Shown one piece after another: positions 44,926 to 52,854 of a stretch of 64,000 nt of DNA. The notes under the pieces were generated by a model. It was not told the DNA's origin. It ran no database searches and saw only the letters and a list, made by a program, of their open reading frames with translations. Source of the stretch: Niveibacterium terrae (GTDB taxonomy: Bacteria; Pseudomonadota; Gammaproteobacteria; Burkholderiales; Rhodocyclaceae); NCBI RefSeq assembly GCF_048213115.1, contig NZ_CP172404.1, positions 2,790,001 to 2,854,000 on the forward strand. Reading direction: 5' to 3'. The translations under genes and the position numbers were made by a program. The first letter of the stretch is position 1, and each line of letters starts with the position of its first letter.

Positions 44926-44954
44926 ATTATGCGCGATCCGCGCCCGCGCTCCAA
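44926..44954 (-). promoter_or_regulatory. candidate promoter of the WecA-like gene
   Basis: On the minus strand TTGGAG (44949-44954), 17 nt, and CATAAT (44926-44931) face the WecA-like start about 45 nt away. The -10 sits in a small palindrome GCGCATTATGCGC. Confidence 0.55.
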
Positions 44955-44955
44955 T

Positions 44956-45036
44956 TCCTGCCTTTGTCCCTCCGCAGGGGGCGGCTCAGACGTCCTTCTG
45001 CCCCTGCGGGAGAGGGATAAAGGGTGAAGGGGAATT
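44956..45036. repeat. dispersed repeat-like sequence running into the end of the GT4 gene
   Basis: On the minus strand the sequence reads CCCTTCACCCTTTATCCCTC then TCCCGCAGGGG, and a second CCCCTGCGGAGGGA 20-30 nt later gives inverted C-rich and G-rich blocks. This composition is typical of the short dispersed repeats found between genes in GC-rich proteobacteria. It supplies the last residues (SPSPFIPLPQGQKDV) of the overlapping glycosyltransferase. Confidence 0.5.
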
Positions 45037-46143
45037 TTCGCCCCCGTAGACGGCCATCGTCTTCGCGATGACCGGCCCGTCGGCGAGCTCGCAAAGCACC
45101 TTGCGGCGGGCCGCTTCGCCCATCTTCGCGCGCCGCACCGGATCGGCGAGCAGCGCTTCGATTGCGCCGGCCAGAGCCTTCACGTCGCCGGGCGGCACCA
45201 GAAGGCCATCGACTCCGTCCTCGACAAGCTCGCGCGACCCGGGGACGACGGTCGCGACCAGAGCACGGCCGCAGGAAGCGGCCTCGACCAGCGAGCGCGG
45301 CATGCCTTCGCCCTGCGTGCTGGCCAGCACCGCGACGTCGCAGCCCTGTTGCAGTTCGAGCACGTCGGCGCGCTGGCCGAGCAGCTCGACTGCCCCTTCG
45401 CTGCGCCAGAGCGCCAGTTCCGCGTCGGTCACGCTCTCGGGGTTGCCCGGATCGGGCGAGCCGGCGAGCAGGAAGCGCGCATCGGGAATCCGCGCCCGCA
45501 CAAGCTTCGCCGCTTCGACGTACTGATGGACCCCTTTCGAAGCGAGCAGCCGGCACATCATCAACACGACATGCCCCGGCGCGCCGCCCGCCGGCGGCGC
45601 GAAATGCTCCGCATCGACCCCGTCGCCGGGAATCACATGAACACCGCTTTTCGCGAGCACGCCGAGACGAGCGAGCGTGTCGCGGTTGTCCGAGTTCTGG
45701 AAGATCACTTCGGTGCCGGCGAGCGCGCGCCGGTACAGCGCGACGACGACGGGGCGGATCAGCCGGGCTTTTGCCGTCGTCGCGAGCATCGCGAAGCCCA
45801 GGCCCGTGATCGAGTTGACGATCCGCGCGACACCCGCGCGCCGGGCCGCGAGCGAACCGTAGATCACACACTTGATCGTGAAGTGATGGACGAGATCGGG
45901 TTTGAGGCGCCGATAGACCGCCGCGAGCCGGCGCGCGGTCGCGAACTCGGCGAGCGGGTTGATGCCGCTGCGCGAGACCTCGAAGGCCTCCCAGTGGAAG
46001 CCTTCGGCCTTGAGCTTCTCGCCGAAGGGGCCGGCCGGCGAGAGCAGCAGCACCTCGTGCCCGGCCTCGCGCAGACCGCGGGCGAGCGCGCGCTTGAAGT
46101 TCCACAGAAACCAGTCGGTGTTCGCAAAGAGCAGGATACGCAT
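44986..46143 (-). CDS. GT4-family glycosyltransferase (PglA-like)
   Basis: 385 residues. MRILLFANTDWFLWNFKRAL opens a GT-B fold, LKPDLVHHFTIKCVIYGSLA and INSITGLGF-like segments follow, and the EX7E pattern is EGMPRSLVEAASCG with VPPGDVKALAGAI after it. The pattern resembles PglA/WbbH-type hexosyltransferases of O-antigen or glycoprotein pathways. The final ~15 residues are proline-rich and derive from a dispersed repeat, so the original C-terminus may have been replaced. It follows asnB by 1 nt. Confidence 0.9.
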   Translation of the reverse strand: MRILLFANTDWFLWNFKRALARGLREAGHEVLLLSPAGPFGEKLKAEGFHWEAFEVSRSGINPLAEFATARRLAAVYRRLKPDLVHHFTIKCVIYGSLAARRAGVARIVNSITGLGFAMLATTAKARLIRPVVVALYRRALAGTEVIFQNSDNRDTLARLGVLAKSGVHVIPGDGVDAEHFAPPAGGAPGHVVLMMCRLLASKGVHQYVEAAKLVRARIPDARFLLAGSPDPGNPESVTDAELALWRSEGAVELLGQRADVLELQQGCDVAVLASTQGEGMPRSLVEAASCGRALVATVVPGSRELVEDGVDGLLVPPGDVKALAGAIEALLADPVRRAKMGEAARRKVLCELADGPVIAKTMAVYGGENSPSPFIPLPQGQKDV

Positions 46144-46144
46144 G

Positions 46145-48109
46145 TCAGTCGGTGATCGAACTTCGGTAATGGCGATGCCAGGCCTGGAACATCAGCACGT
46201 CCCAGAGCCAGTAGGGCCAGCTCGCGCGGCCTTCGACGTGCTCGACCCATTTGCGGCGGATCGGCTCGGGCGCGAGCAGACCGCTCTCGGCCAGCGCGGC
46301 GGGCGAGAGCAGATCCTCGGCCCATTCGCGCAGCGGCCCCCTGAGCCAGGCGGCAAGCGGCACCGCGAAGCCCTGTTTGGGGCGTTCGAATAGCGCGCGC
46401 GGCACATGGCGGGCGAGCGCCTCGCGCATCAGCCACTTGCCCTTGCCGTCGCGCACTTTCAGCGCCATCGGCACGCTCCACGCGAACTCGACGATGCGCC
46501 GGTCGACGAGCGGCGCCCGCGTCTCCAGACTCACGCCCATCGCCGCGCGGTCGACCTTGACCAGGATGTCGTTGGGCAGATAGGCGAGCGTGTCGTGCGC
46601 CATCATGTATTCGATGTCGCCGCCGGCGCGCCGCGCCGTCGCCTCGGCCAGCGCGAGCGGCAAGAGCCTCGCGCCGGGAACCAGCTCCGACGGATCCTTC
46701 CAGTGCGAGATCAGCTCGTCGTAGAAATCGGCCGGCGAGTGCCCCCTGAGCATCCGCGCGACGCGGGCGAACTTGTCGCCCGGAGAGGCGCGCAGCAGAC
46801 GCGGGCAGAGCGGGCCGAGACCTCCGGCCAGCTTGTCCCAGAACGGGCCGGGAACGGCGCCGATCGCCGCGGAGAGGCCGCGCCTGAGCGGATACGGGAT
46901 GCGCCGCGCGCGGTTCCAGAAACCGTCGCCGACGTGGTAGCGCGTATAGCCCGCGAAGGATTCGTCCCCGGCGTCGCCGGACAGCGCAACCGTCACCTGC
47001 TCGCGGGCGAACTGCGAAACCAGCCAGGTCGGGATTTGCGACGAATCGGCGAAGGGCTCGTCGTAGAGCCCGGCAAGGCGCGGCACCACGTCGAGCGCGT
47101 CCCGCCCTCTCAAGGTGATCTCGTGGTGCTCGGTGCCGAGGTGGCGGGCGACTTCGCGCGCGAACTTCGCCTCGTCGAAAGCGTCCTCGGCAAAGCCGAT
47201 CGTGAAGGTGCGCACCGGCTGGCTCGCGTGTTTCTGCATCAAGGCGACGACCAGCGACGAGTCGATACCGCCGGACAGGAAAGCGCCCAGAGGCACGTCC
47301 GAGAGCATCTGTTGTTCGATGACCTCGCCGAGCAGCGCCTCGAAGCGATCGACCCAGCGCGTGGGATCCCCAGGATCGGCTTCGCGCGAGGCGCGGCCGT
47401 TCGCGATCGCATCAGAGAGCGACCAGTACGGTTTCGGCTCACCGGCCTGTGCGCCGCGCACGTCGAGCCAGTGCCCGGGAGGCAGCTTCGCGACGCCTCT
47501 GAAGATGCTCTGCGGCGCCGGGATGCAATTGAAGTGCATGAAGGAGGCGAGCGCATCGCGGTCTATGCCGCCCCGCCACGAGGGATGAGCCATCAGCGCG
47601 CGCAGCTCGGAGCCAAAGAGCAGGCAACCGTCGGGCATGGTCCCGTAGTAGAGCGGCTTCTCGCCCAAGCGGTCGCGGGCCAGGATCAGCCGGCGCTCCA
47701 GCGCATCCCAGGCAGCGAACGTGAACATCCCGTCGCAGCGCGACAGAGTCCCCTCCGGCCCCCACTCCTCCAGCGCCTCGACGAGCACCTCGGTGTCGGA
47801 ATGGCCGCGCCACGCGAAGCCGCCACGCGCCTGTTCGATCTCGCGGCGCACGACGAGGTAATTGTAGATTTCGCCGTTGAAGACGATGGTCCAGCGCCCG
47901 GAAGCACAGGCCATGGGCTGACGGCCGGCCTCGGTCAGGTCGATGATCGCGAGCCGGCGATGGGAGAGCGCGAGTCCCTGCTCGGGCCAGGCGATCTCGC
48001 CATGACCGTCCGGTCCGCGGTGCCGGATCGCATCCCCCATCGCGCGGGCGAGCCCGGCGAGCGGAGCATCACATCCTCTCGGGGACCAGAAACCGGCTAT
48101 TCCACACAT
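46145..48109 (-). CDS. asnB: asparagine synthase (glutamine-hydrolysing)
   Basis: 654 residues. The N-terminal class II amidotransferase has the catalytic Cys2 (MCGIAGFWS) and VFNGEIYNYLVVRREI. The synthetase domain carries the PP-loop LGAFLSGGIDSSLVVALMQ and LSGDAGDESFAGYTRYH. Paralogs in polysaccharide clusters often amidate uronic acids rather than make free asparagine, and the tight coupling here to glycosyltransferases (and a ugd in the window) makes that plausible but unproven. Confidence 0.9.
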   Translation of the reverse strand: MCGIAGFWSPRGCDAPLAGLARAMGDAIRHRGPDGHGEIAWPEQGLALSHRRLAIIDLTEAGRQPMACASGRWTIVFNGEIYNYLVVRREIEQARGGFAWRGHSDTEVLVEALEEWGPEGTLSRCDGMFTFAAWDALERRLILARDRLGEKPLYYGTMPDGCLLFGSELRALMAHPSWRGGIDRDALASFMHFNCIPAPQSIFRGVAKLPPGHWLDVRGAQAGEPKPYWSLSDAIANGRASREADPGDPTRWVDRFEALLGEVIEQQMLSDVPLGAFLSGGIDSSLVVALMQKHASQPVRTFTIGFAEDAFDEAKFAREVARHLGTEHHEITLRGRDALDVVPRLAGLYDEPFADSSQIPTWLVSQFAREQVTVALSGDAGDESFAGYTRYHVGDGFWNRARRIPYPLRRGLSAAIGAVPGPFWDKLAGGLGPLCPRLLRASPGDKFARVARMLRGHSPADFYDELISHWKDPSELVPGARLLPLALAEATARRAGGDIEYMMAHDTLAYLPNDILVKVDRAAMGVSLETRAPLVDRRIVEFAWSVPMALKVRDGKGKWLMREALARHVPRALFERPKQGFAVPLAAWLRGPLREWAEDLLSPAALAESGLLAPEPIRRKWVEHVEGRASWPYWLWDVLMFQAWHRHYRSSITD

Positions 48110-48160
48110 GGCGAGGCTTTCAACGCAAAGAGGCGAGCTTAAGGGCGGGACCGGCGCACA

Positions 48161-49618
48161 TCAAGCGCGGCGGCGCCACAGCGAGACCGCCAGCGAGCAC
48201 GCGATCACGAAGAGGATCGCCCAGTTCCCCCAGCGGGCATAGGGCGTCAGCCCCTGGTAGCCGCGCACCTCGGCGTTCAACACGCCGCGCGTGAAGGCTG
48301 GCAGCACCGCCTGAACCGATCCGTCCGGACGAACCACCGCGGTCATGCCGGTATTGGTCGAGCGCAGCATAGGCCGGCCGGTCTCCAGAGCGCGCATCCG
48401 AGCGATCTGCAGATGCTGGGGCTGGGCGTGAAAGTCGCCATACCAGGCGAGGTTGCTGATGTTCAGCATCAGCGTCGCCTCGGGCAGGGACGCGATCAGC
48501 TCCTCGCCGAACACGTCCTCGTAGCAGATGTTGAGCGCGAGCTTCTGCCCGGCGATCGCGAGAGGCGTGGCCGAGCGGCCGCGGCTCTGATCGGACATCG
48601 GGATGTGGGCGAGCTGGTAGAACCAGCCGAACATCGGCGGCGAGAACTCGCCGAAAGGCACGAGGTGACGCTTGCTATACTGCTGGGCCCGGTCGCTGCC
48701 CAGAGTCACCGCGCTGTTGTAGATGTGTCCGTCCCCATCGCGCGTGAACACCCCCACGACGCCCTCGCCCCCCCTCTGGCGCAGCATCAGCGTCATCAGC
48801 TCCAGGTAGTTCGGCGGCACGTTGTCGAGCAGGGTCGGCAGCGCCGTCTCCGGCAGCACGATGATGCGGCCGCGCGCATCGCGGAGCGACGCGAGGTTCG
48901 CATTGAGCACCTTGTTGAAGCGCTCGGCGTCCCACTTCATCTCCTGGGGCACGTTGGTCTGCACCAGCGCGACGCTGACCGGAGAGCCGAGCGGAGCGGT
49001 CCAGCTCACCAGGCTCAGCGCCAAACCCGCGCCCAGCACCAGAACCCAGGCCGCGGCGAGCTTGCCGCGTTCGCGCCACGCGAAGACCGCAAGCGCGGCG
49101 AGCAGGCTGGCGAGGAAACCGACGCCATAGACGCCGAGCACCGGCGCGAAACCGGCCAGAGGGCTGGGCGGAGTCTGCGAATAGCCGACCGCGAGCCACG
49201 GGAAGCCGGTGAAGACCCAGCCGCGCAGCCACTCGCCCGTTGTCCAGCAGGCCGCGAACAGCGCCGCATCGGCCAGCCAGTGACGGCTTCTGAGCCGCGC
49301 GAAGAGCCAGCCGGCCAGGGTCGGCCACAGCGCCATATAGGCGGCGAGCAGCGCGATCGACAAGGCCGCGAGCGGCGCCGGCATGCCGCCATAGCGGTGC
49401 AAGGCGACGATCAGCCAGCCGACCCCGGCGAAGAAGGCGCCCCAGCCCCAGCAGAAACCGAGCCAGGCGGCGCGGCGCGGCGCGGCATCGCGCCACAGCC
49501 AGGCCAGCAGGGCCAGGCAGGCAGGCATCAGCGGGGAGAGGCCGAATGGCGCGAAGGCCAGAACGGAAGCGAGGCCGCCGAGGACGGCCAGCAGCGGAGC
49601 GGGAAGACGCAAGGGCAT
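48161..49618 (-). CDS. lnt: apolipoprotein N-acyltransferase
   Basis: 485 residues from ATG 49616-49618. Six N-terminal membrane helices precede a periplasmic nitrilase-fold domain whose triad is visible as Glu in VLPETALPTLL, Lys in SKRHLVPFGEFSP, and Cys in NICYEDVFGEEL. FPWLAVGYSQ and a C-terminal helix complete the family pattern. It adds the third acyl chain to lipoproteins such as NlpD and the DUF4832 lipoprotein of this window. The partner corC lies upstream but is separated by a gene on the other strand. Confidence 0.96.
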   Translation of the reverse strand: MPLRLPAPLLAVLGGLASVLAFAPFGLSPLMPACLALLAWLWRDAAPRRAAWLGFCWGWGAFFAGVGWLIVALHRYGGMPAPLAALSIALLAAYMALWPTLAGWLFARLRSRHWLADAALFAACWTTGEWLRGWVFTGFPWLAVGYSQTPPSPLAGFAPVLGVYGVGFLASLLAALAVFAWRERGKLAAAWVLVLGAGLALSLVSWTAPLGSPVSVALVQTNVPQEMKWDAERFNKVLNANLASLRDARGRIIVLPETALPTLLDNVPPNYLELMTLMLRQRGGEGVVGVFTRDGDGHIYNSAVTLGSDRAQQYSKRHLVPFGEFSPPMFGWFYQLAHIPMSDQSRGRSATPLAIAGQKLALNICYEDVFGEELIASLPEATLMLNISNLAWYGDFHAQPQHLQIARMRALETGRPMLRSTNTGMTAVVRPDGSVQAVLPAFTRGVLNAEVRGYQGLTPYARWGNWAILFVIACSLAVSLWRRRA

Positions 49619-49737
49619 GGGGGGATAATCGAAATCGTAAGAAGGGATTATCGCCCAGACTCGTGACAATCCCGCGCGACTAGAATGCGGACGGGCCGTG
49701 CAAGCGCTGATGCTCGTCGGCAAAAAAGGATAAAGCC

Positions 49738-50220
49738 ATGAAACGACTCCGCCTCACCCTCCTCCTCGCCCTTGCGCTGAGTCCGCTTGCCCACGCCGCA
49801 CCGGAAGCGGTCGCGCTGCAGCCGGTCCGCTACGCGCCCGCGGTCACCGGCAACCAGAAGCTGATCAAGGAATGCGACGTCAGCTCCAAGATCCAGGGCC
49901 GCACAGCCGAGCGTCTGCAGCAGCTGGGACTGCTGTCCAAGATCGGCGCGACCGGCGGAACCCCGGCGCTGCAGATCACGATCGAGTCGGTCGAGGGCCG
50001 GGCCGGAGGCGCGTTCTCGGGGCCGAAGACCGTCCAGCTCAAGCTCGAACTCTCCCGCGGCGAGACGCTGATCCGCAGCGGCTCGATCACCCGCAAGGGC
50101 ATCGGCAAGGGCATCGCCGGATTGCGCGGCAGTTGCGGCACGATGGACGGAGTCGCCGGCGAAGTCGCCGACGATGTCGCGAACTGGCTCAGCCCGGGCA
50201 TCGTCCCCAAGGACAAGTAA
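49738..50220 (+). CDS. unknown secreted protein
   Basis: 160 residues with AAGGA 9 nt before the ATG. A clear signal peptide (KRLRLTLLLALALSPLAHA) is cleaved near residue 20. The mature part has two cysteines (KECDVSSKI and GSCGTMDG) that could form a disulfide, and a Gly/Ser-rich beta segment. The motif IGKGIAGLRGSCGTMDGVAG is distinctive, but I do not recognise the family. It lies on the opposite strand between corC and lnt, which are adjacent in most proteobacteria. Confidence 0.75.
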   Translation: MKRLRLTLLLALALSPLAHAAPEAVALQPVRYAPAVTGNQKLIKECDVSSKIQGRTAERLQQLGLLSKIGATGGTPALQITIESVEGRAGGAFSGPKTVQLKLELSRGETLIRSGSITRKGIGKGIAGLRGSCGTMDGVAGEVADDVANWLSPGIVPKDK

Positions 50221-50243
50221 GCGCCCGGACCCCCTCGGGCGGC

Positions 50244-51089
50244 TCAGCCGCCCTCGCCCAGGGCTTCGGGCTGCCGTTCGATCAGCAGCGTGTGGACGCG
50301 GCGGCTGTCGGCGCGCAGCACCTGGAAGCGAAAACCTTCGTGCTCGACGACTTCGTCGCGCTGGGGCAGGCGCCCGAGCAGGCTCATCAGCATGCCGCCC
50401 AGCGTATCGTAGTCGGGATCTGACCAGTCGACGCCGAAAGTCTCGTTGAAAGTGGCGAGCTCGACCGTGGCCTTGACCCGATAGCGACCGGCCTGATCGG
50501 CGACGATCGCATCGCCTTCGGCGTCGAAATCGTATTCGTCCTCGATATCGCCGACGATCTGCTCGAGCACGTCCTCGATCGTCACCAGACCGGCAACGCC
50601 GCCGTATTCGTCGACGACCAGCGCCATATGGTTGCGATTGGCGCGGAATTCGCGCAACAGCACGTTCAGACGCTTGGATTCGGGGATGAAGATCGCCGGT
50701 CTCATCACGTCGCGCAGCGTGAACTCCTTGCCGGCGAAGTAGCGCAGCAGATCCTTCGCGAGCAGCACGCCGAGCACGTCGTCGCGGCCTTCGCCGATGA
50801 CCGGGAAGCGGGAGTGGGCAGTTTCGACCGCAAAGGCGGCGATCTTGTCGATCGCGTCGTCGACCGAGACGACGTCCATCAGCGCACGCGGGATCATCAC
50901 GTCGCGCACCTGGATCTCCGAGACCTGAAGCGCGCCTTCTATGATCGCCAGCGCGTCGGCATCGAAGAGGCTGCGGTCATAGGCGGAGCGCAGAAGACCG
51001 ATCAGTTCGTCGCGATCTTCGGGCTCGTGCGACAGCAGCGAGGAAATACGTTCAAGAAAACGAGGTCGGCTACTACTGGAAGGGTCCAT
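50244..51089 (-). CDS. corC: CorC/YbeX-type CBS-domain protein
   Basis: 281 residues from ATG 51087-51089. Two CBS domains span about 65-185 (IPRALMDVVSVDDAIDKIAA and HSRFPVIGEGRDDVLGVLLA; VVDEYGGVAGLVTIEDVLEQ). A C-terminal CorC_HlyC domain follows. It was linked to magnesium/cobalt efflux and, as YbeX, to ribosome metabolism together with YbeY and YbeZ. Two strong hairpins lie between ybeY and this gene. Confidence 0.92.
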   Translation of the reverse strand: MDPSSSSRPRFLERISSLLSHEPEDRDELIGLLRSAYDRSLFDADALAIIEGALQVSEIQVRDVMIPRALMDVVSVDDAIDKIAAFAVETAHSRFPVIGEGRDDVLGVLLAKDLLRYFAGKEFTLRDVMRPAIFIPESKRLNVLLREFRANRNHMALVVDEYGGVAGLVTIEDVLEQIVGDIEDEYDFDAEGDAIVADQAGRYRVKATVELATFNETFGVDWSDPDYDTLGGMLMSLLGRLPQRDEVVEHEGFRFQVLRADSRRVHTLLIERQPEALGEGG

Positions 51090-51112
51090 TGTCGGTAAAG
51101 CAAGTGGGCAGG

Positions 51113-51139
51113 GCCAAGGCGAACCCGGTTCGCCTTGGC
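51113..51139. repeat. perfect 12-bp inverted repeat upstream of corC
   Basis: GCCAAGGCGAAC and GTTCGCCTTGGC pair around CCG. It has no T-run and sits 24 nt before the corC start on the minus strand. Confidence 0.7.
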
Positions 51140-51183
51140 TCAACCCGCTCGGGTCAAGTCACTCCGCAAGCAATGCTGCAAAA

Positions 51184-51207
51184 GCCATGCCGGATTCCCG
51201 GCATGGC
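51184..51207 (-). terminator. terminator-like hairpin between ybeY and corC
   Basis: GCCATGCCGG and CCGGCATGGC form a perfect 10-bp stem with a 4-nt loop, followed on the minus strand by TTTTGC. The T-run is short, so it may only partly terminate or may protect an mRNA end. Confidence 0.55.
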
Positions 51208-51218
51208 GGTGGCGCCGA

Positions 51219-51917
51219 TTATTCCTCGCCCGCGTAAGGATCTTCATAGCCCAGAGCGGCGAGGATCTCGCCCTCACGCTCTTCCATATCCGCGGCGTCC
51301 TCGTCGTTCTCGTGATCCCAACCCTGAAGGTGCAGGGTTCCGTGCACGATCAGATGGGCGAGGTGCTCGGCGATGCTCTTGCCCTGTTCCCGGGCTTCGC
51401 GCACCACGACCGGCCAGCTCAGCACCAGATCGCCGGTCACCAGCGGCTCCAGAGAATAGGAGAAGCTCAGCACATTGGTCGCGTAATCCTTGCCGCGATA
51501 CTCGGCGTTGAGTTCCTTCCCCTCCTCCTCGCCGACGAAACGGATCGTGATCTCGGCGTCGGTCTCCAGCGCAGCCAGAACCCAGCGGCGCAGATCGGCC
51601 TTGGACGGCACATCCGCCTTCTCTTCCTTGGAGAGCTCTTTCTGGACATCGAGTTCGAGATCCAGCGGAGTCGGCGCCGCCTTTTCAGCCGGGGCTTCGA
51701 CGGCCAGCACATGCAGCGTCGCCAGATTGGCAGCTCCCGGTTGCATCAGCATGACAGGCGCGCCGTTCTCGGCATGCGCCTCGACGACCAGATCGCCGAT
51801 GTCGCCGGGCGGGAAAGCGATGCGCAGGCTGCGCCCGTCGGCGAGCGGCACTTCGATCGAAGCAACTTCGATCTCGCGGCGCTTACCTTTGCTGTTCAGG
51901 ACGGTGATTGTCTTCAT
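51219..51917 (-). CDS. ybeY: endoribonuclease YbeY with an extra N-terminal domain
   Basis: 232 residues from ATG 51915-51917, supported by GGAG 8 nt upstream. The YbeY core begins near residue 84 (LDLELDVQKEL) and includes AEYRGKDYATNVLSFSY and the metal triad HLIVHGTLHLQGWDH. Usual YbeY proteins are about 150 residues, so the first ~82 residues are additional: KGKRREIEVASIEVPLADGR and LRIAFPPGDIGDLVVEAH suggest a small beta-rich domain. The start lies 35 nt inside the 3' end of phoH. YbeY works in 16S rRNA maturation and ribosome quality control. Confidence 0.92.
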   Translation of the reverse strand: MKTITVLNSKGKRREIEVASIEVPLADGRSLRIAFPPGDIGDLVVEAHAENGAPVMLMQPGAANLATLHVLAVEAPAEKAAPTPLDLELDVQKELSKEEKADVPSKADLRRWVLAALETDAEITIRFVGEEEGKELNAEYRGKDYATNVLSFSYSLEPLVTGDLVLSWPVVVREAREQGKSIAEHLAHLIVHGTLHLQGWDHENDEDAADMEEREGEILAALGYEDPYAGEE

Positions 51918-52854
51918 TGTGGGACTCCGAATTTTCGTAAGCGGCGACGATGCGCGCAACCAACGGGTGGCGCACAACGTCCTCCTTGAGGAAATGGGTG
52001 GTCGCGATGCCGCGCACGTCGGCGAGGATGCGGGTCGCCTCGGCCAGGCCGCTCTTGTGGCCGCGCGGCAGGTCGACCTGGGTCAGATCTCCGGTGATCA
52101 CAGCCTTGGAGCCTATGCCCATCCGGGTCAGGAACATCTTGATCTGCTCGGGCGTCGTGTTCTGCGCTTCGTCGAGGATGATGAAGCTGCGGTTGAGCGT
52201 GCGCCCGCGCATGAACGCGAGCGGCGCGATCTCGATGCTGTGGCGTTCGAAGAGCTTGGCAACCCGGTCGAAGCCCATCAGGTCGTAGAGCGCGTCGTAG
52301 AGCGGCCGCAGATACGGATCGACTTTCTGCGCGAGGTCTCCGGGCAGGAAACCCAGGCGCTCGCCCGCCTCGACGGCCGGACGCGTCAGGATGATGCGCT
52401 CGACCTGAAGACGCTCAAAGGCATCGACGGCGCAGGCGACCGCGAGGTAGGTCTTGCCGGTCCCGGCCGGACCGACCCCAAACGTGATGTCGTGCTCCTG
52501 GATGTTGCGGATGTACTCAACCTGGCGCGGCGTGCGGCCGTGCAGATCGCCCTTGCGGGTCAAGAGGCCATTGACCGGCTGGGCGGCCTGGTTAGCGTTG
52601 GCAAGTTCGACCAGACCCAGCTGGATGTCGTCGATCGTCAGCGGATTGCCCGCGCGCTCGTAAAAGCTCGCCAGCGCCTTGACCGCGAGCCGCGCCTGAA
52701 CCGTGTCGCCGCTGACCGAGAAGTGCTCGCTGCGCCGCACGATGGCCACATCGCAGGCCGCCTCGATCTGACGGATGTTCTCGTCGAGCGGCCCGCACAG
52801 GTTCGCCAGGCGTTCGTTCTCGAGCGGAGTCAGCGTGATCTGCAAGGGGCGCAT
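51883..52854 (-). CDS. phoH: PhoH-like ATPase (YbeZ)
   Basis: 323 residues. An N-terminal KH-like segment is followed by a PhoH RecA-fold domain with Walker A GVGPAGTGKTYLAVA near 125-139, VEAGERLGFLPGDL, Walker B as FIILDEAQNTTPEQ, and ITGDLTQVDLP. YbeZ partners YbeY in rRNA processing. Its ATG overlaps the miaB stop (TGATG), giving miaB-ybeZ-ybeY in the usual order. Confidence 0.94.
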   Translation of the reverse strand: MRPLQITLTPLENERLANLCGPLDENIRQIEAACDVAIVRRSEHFSVSGDTVQARLAVKALASFYERAGNPLTIDDIQLGLVELANANQAAQPVNGLLTRKGDLHGRTPRQVEYIRNIQEHDITFGVGPAGTGKTYLAVACAVDAFERLQVERIILTRPAVEAGERLGFLPGDLAQKVDPYLRPLYDALYDLMGFDRVAKLFERHSIEIAPLAFMRGRTLNRSFIILDEAQNTTPEQIKMFLTRMGIGSKAVITGDLTQVDLPRGHKSGLAEATRILADVRGIATTHFLKEDVVRHPLVARIVAAYENSESHNEDNHRPEQQR

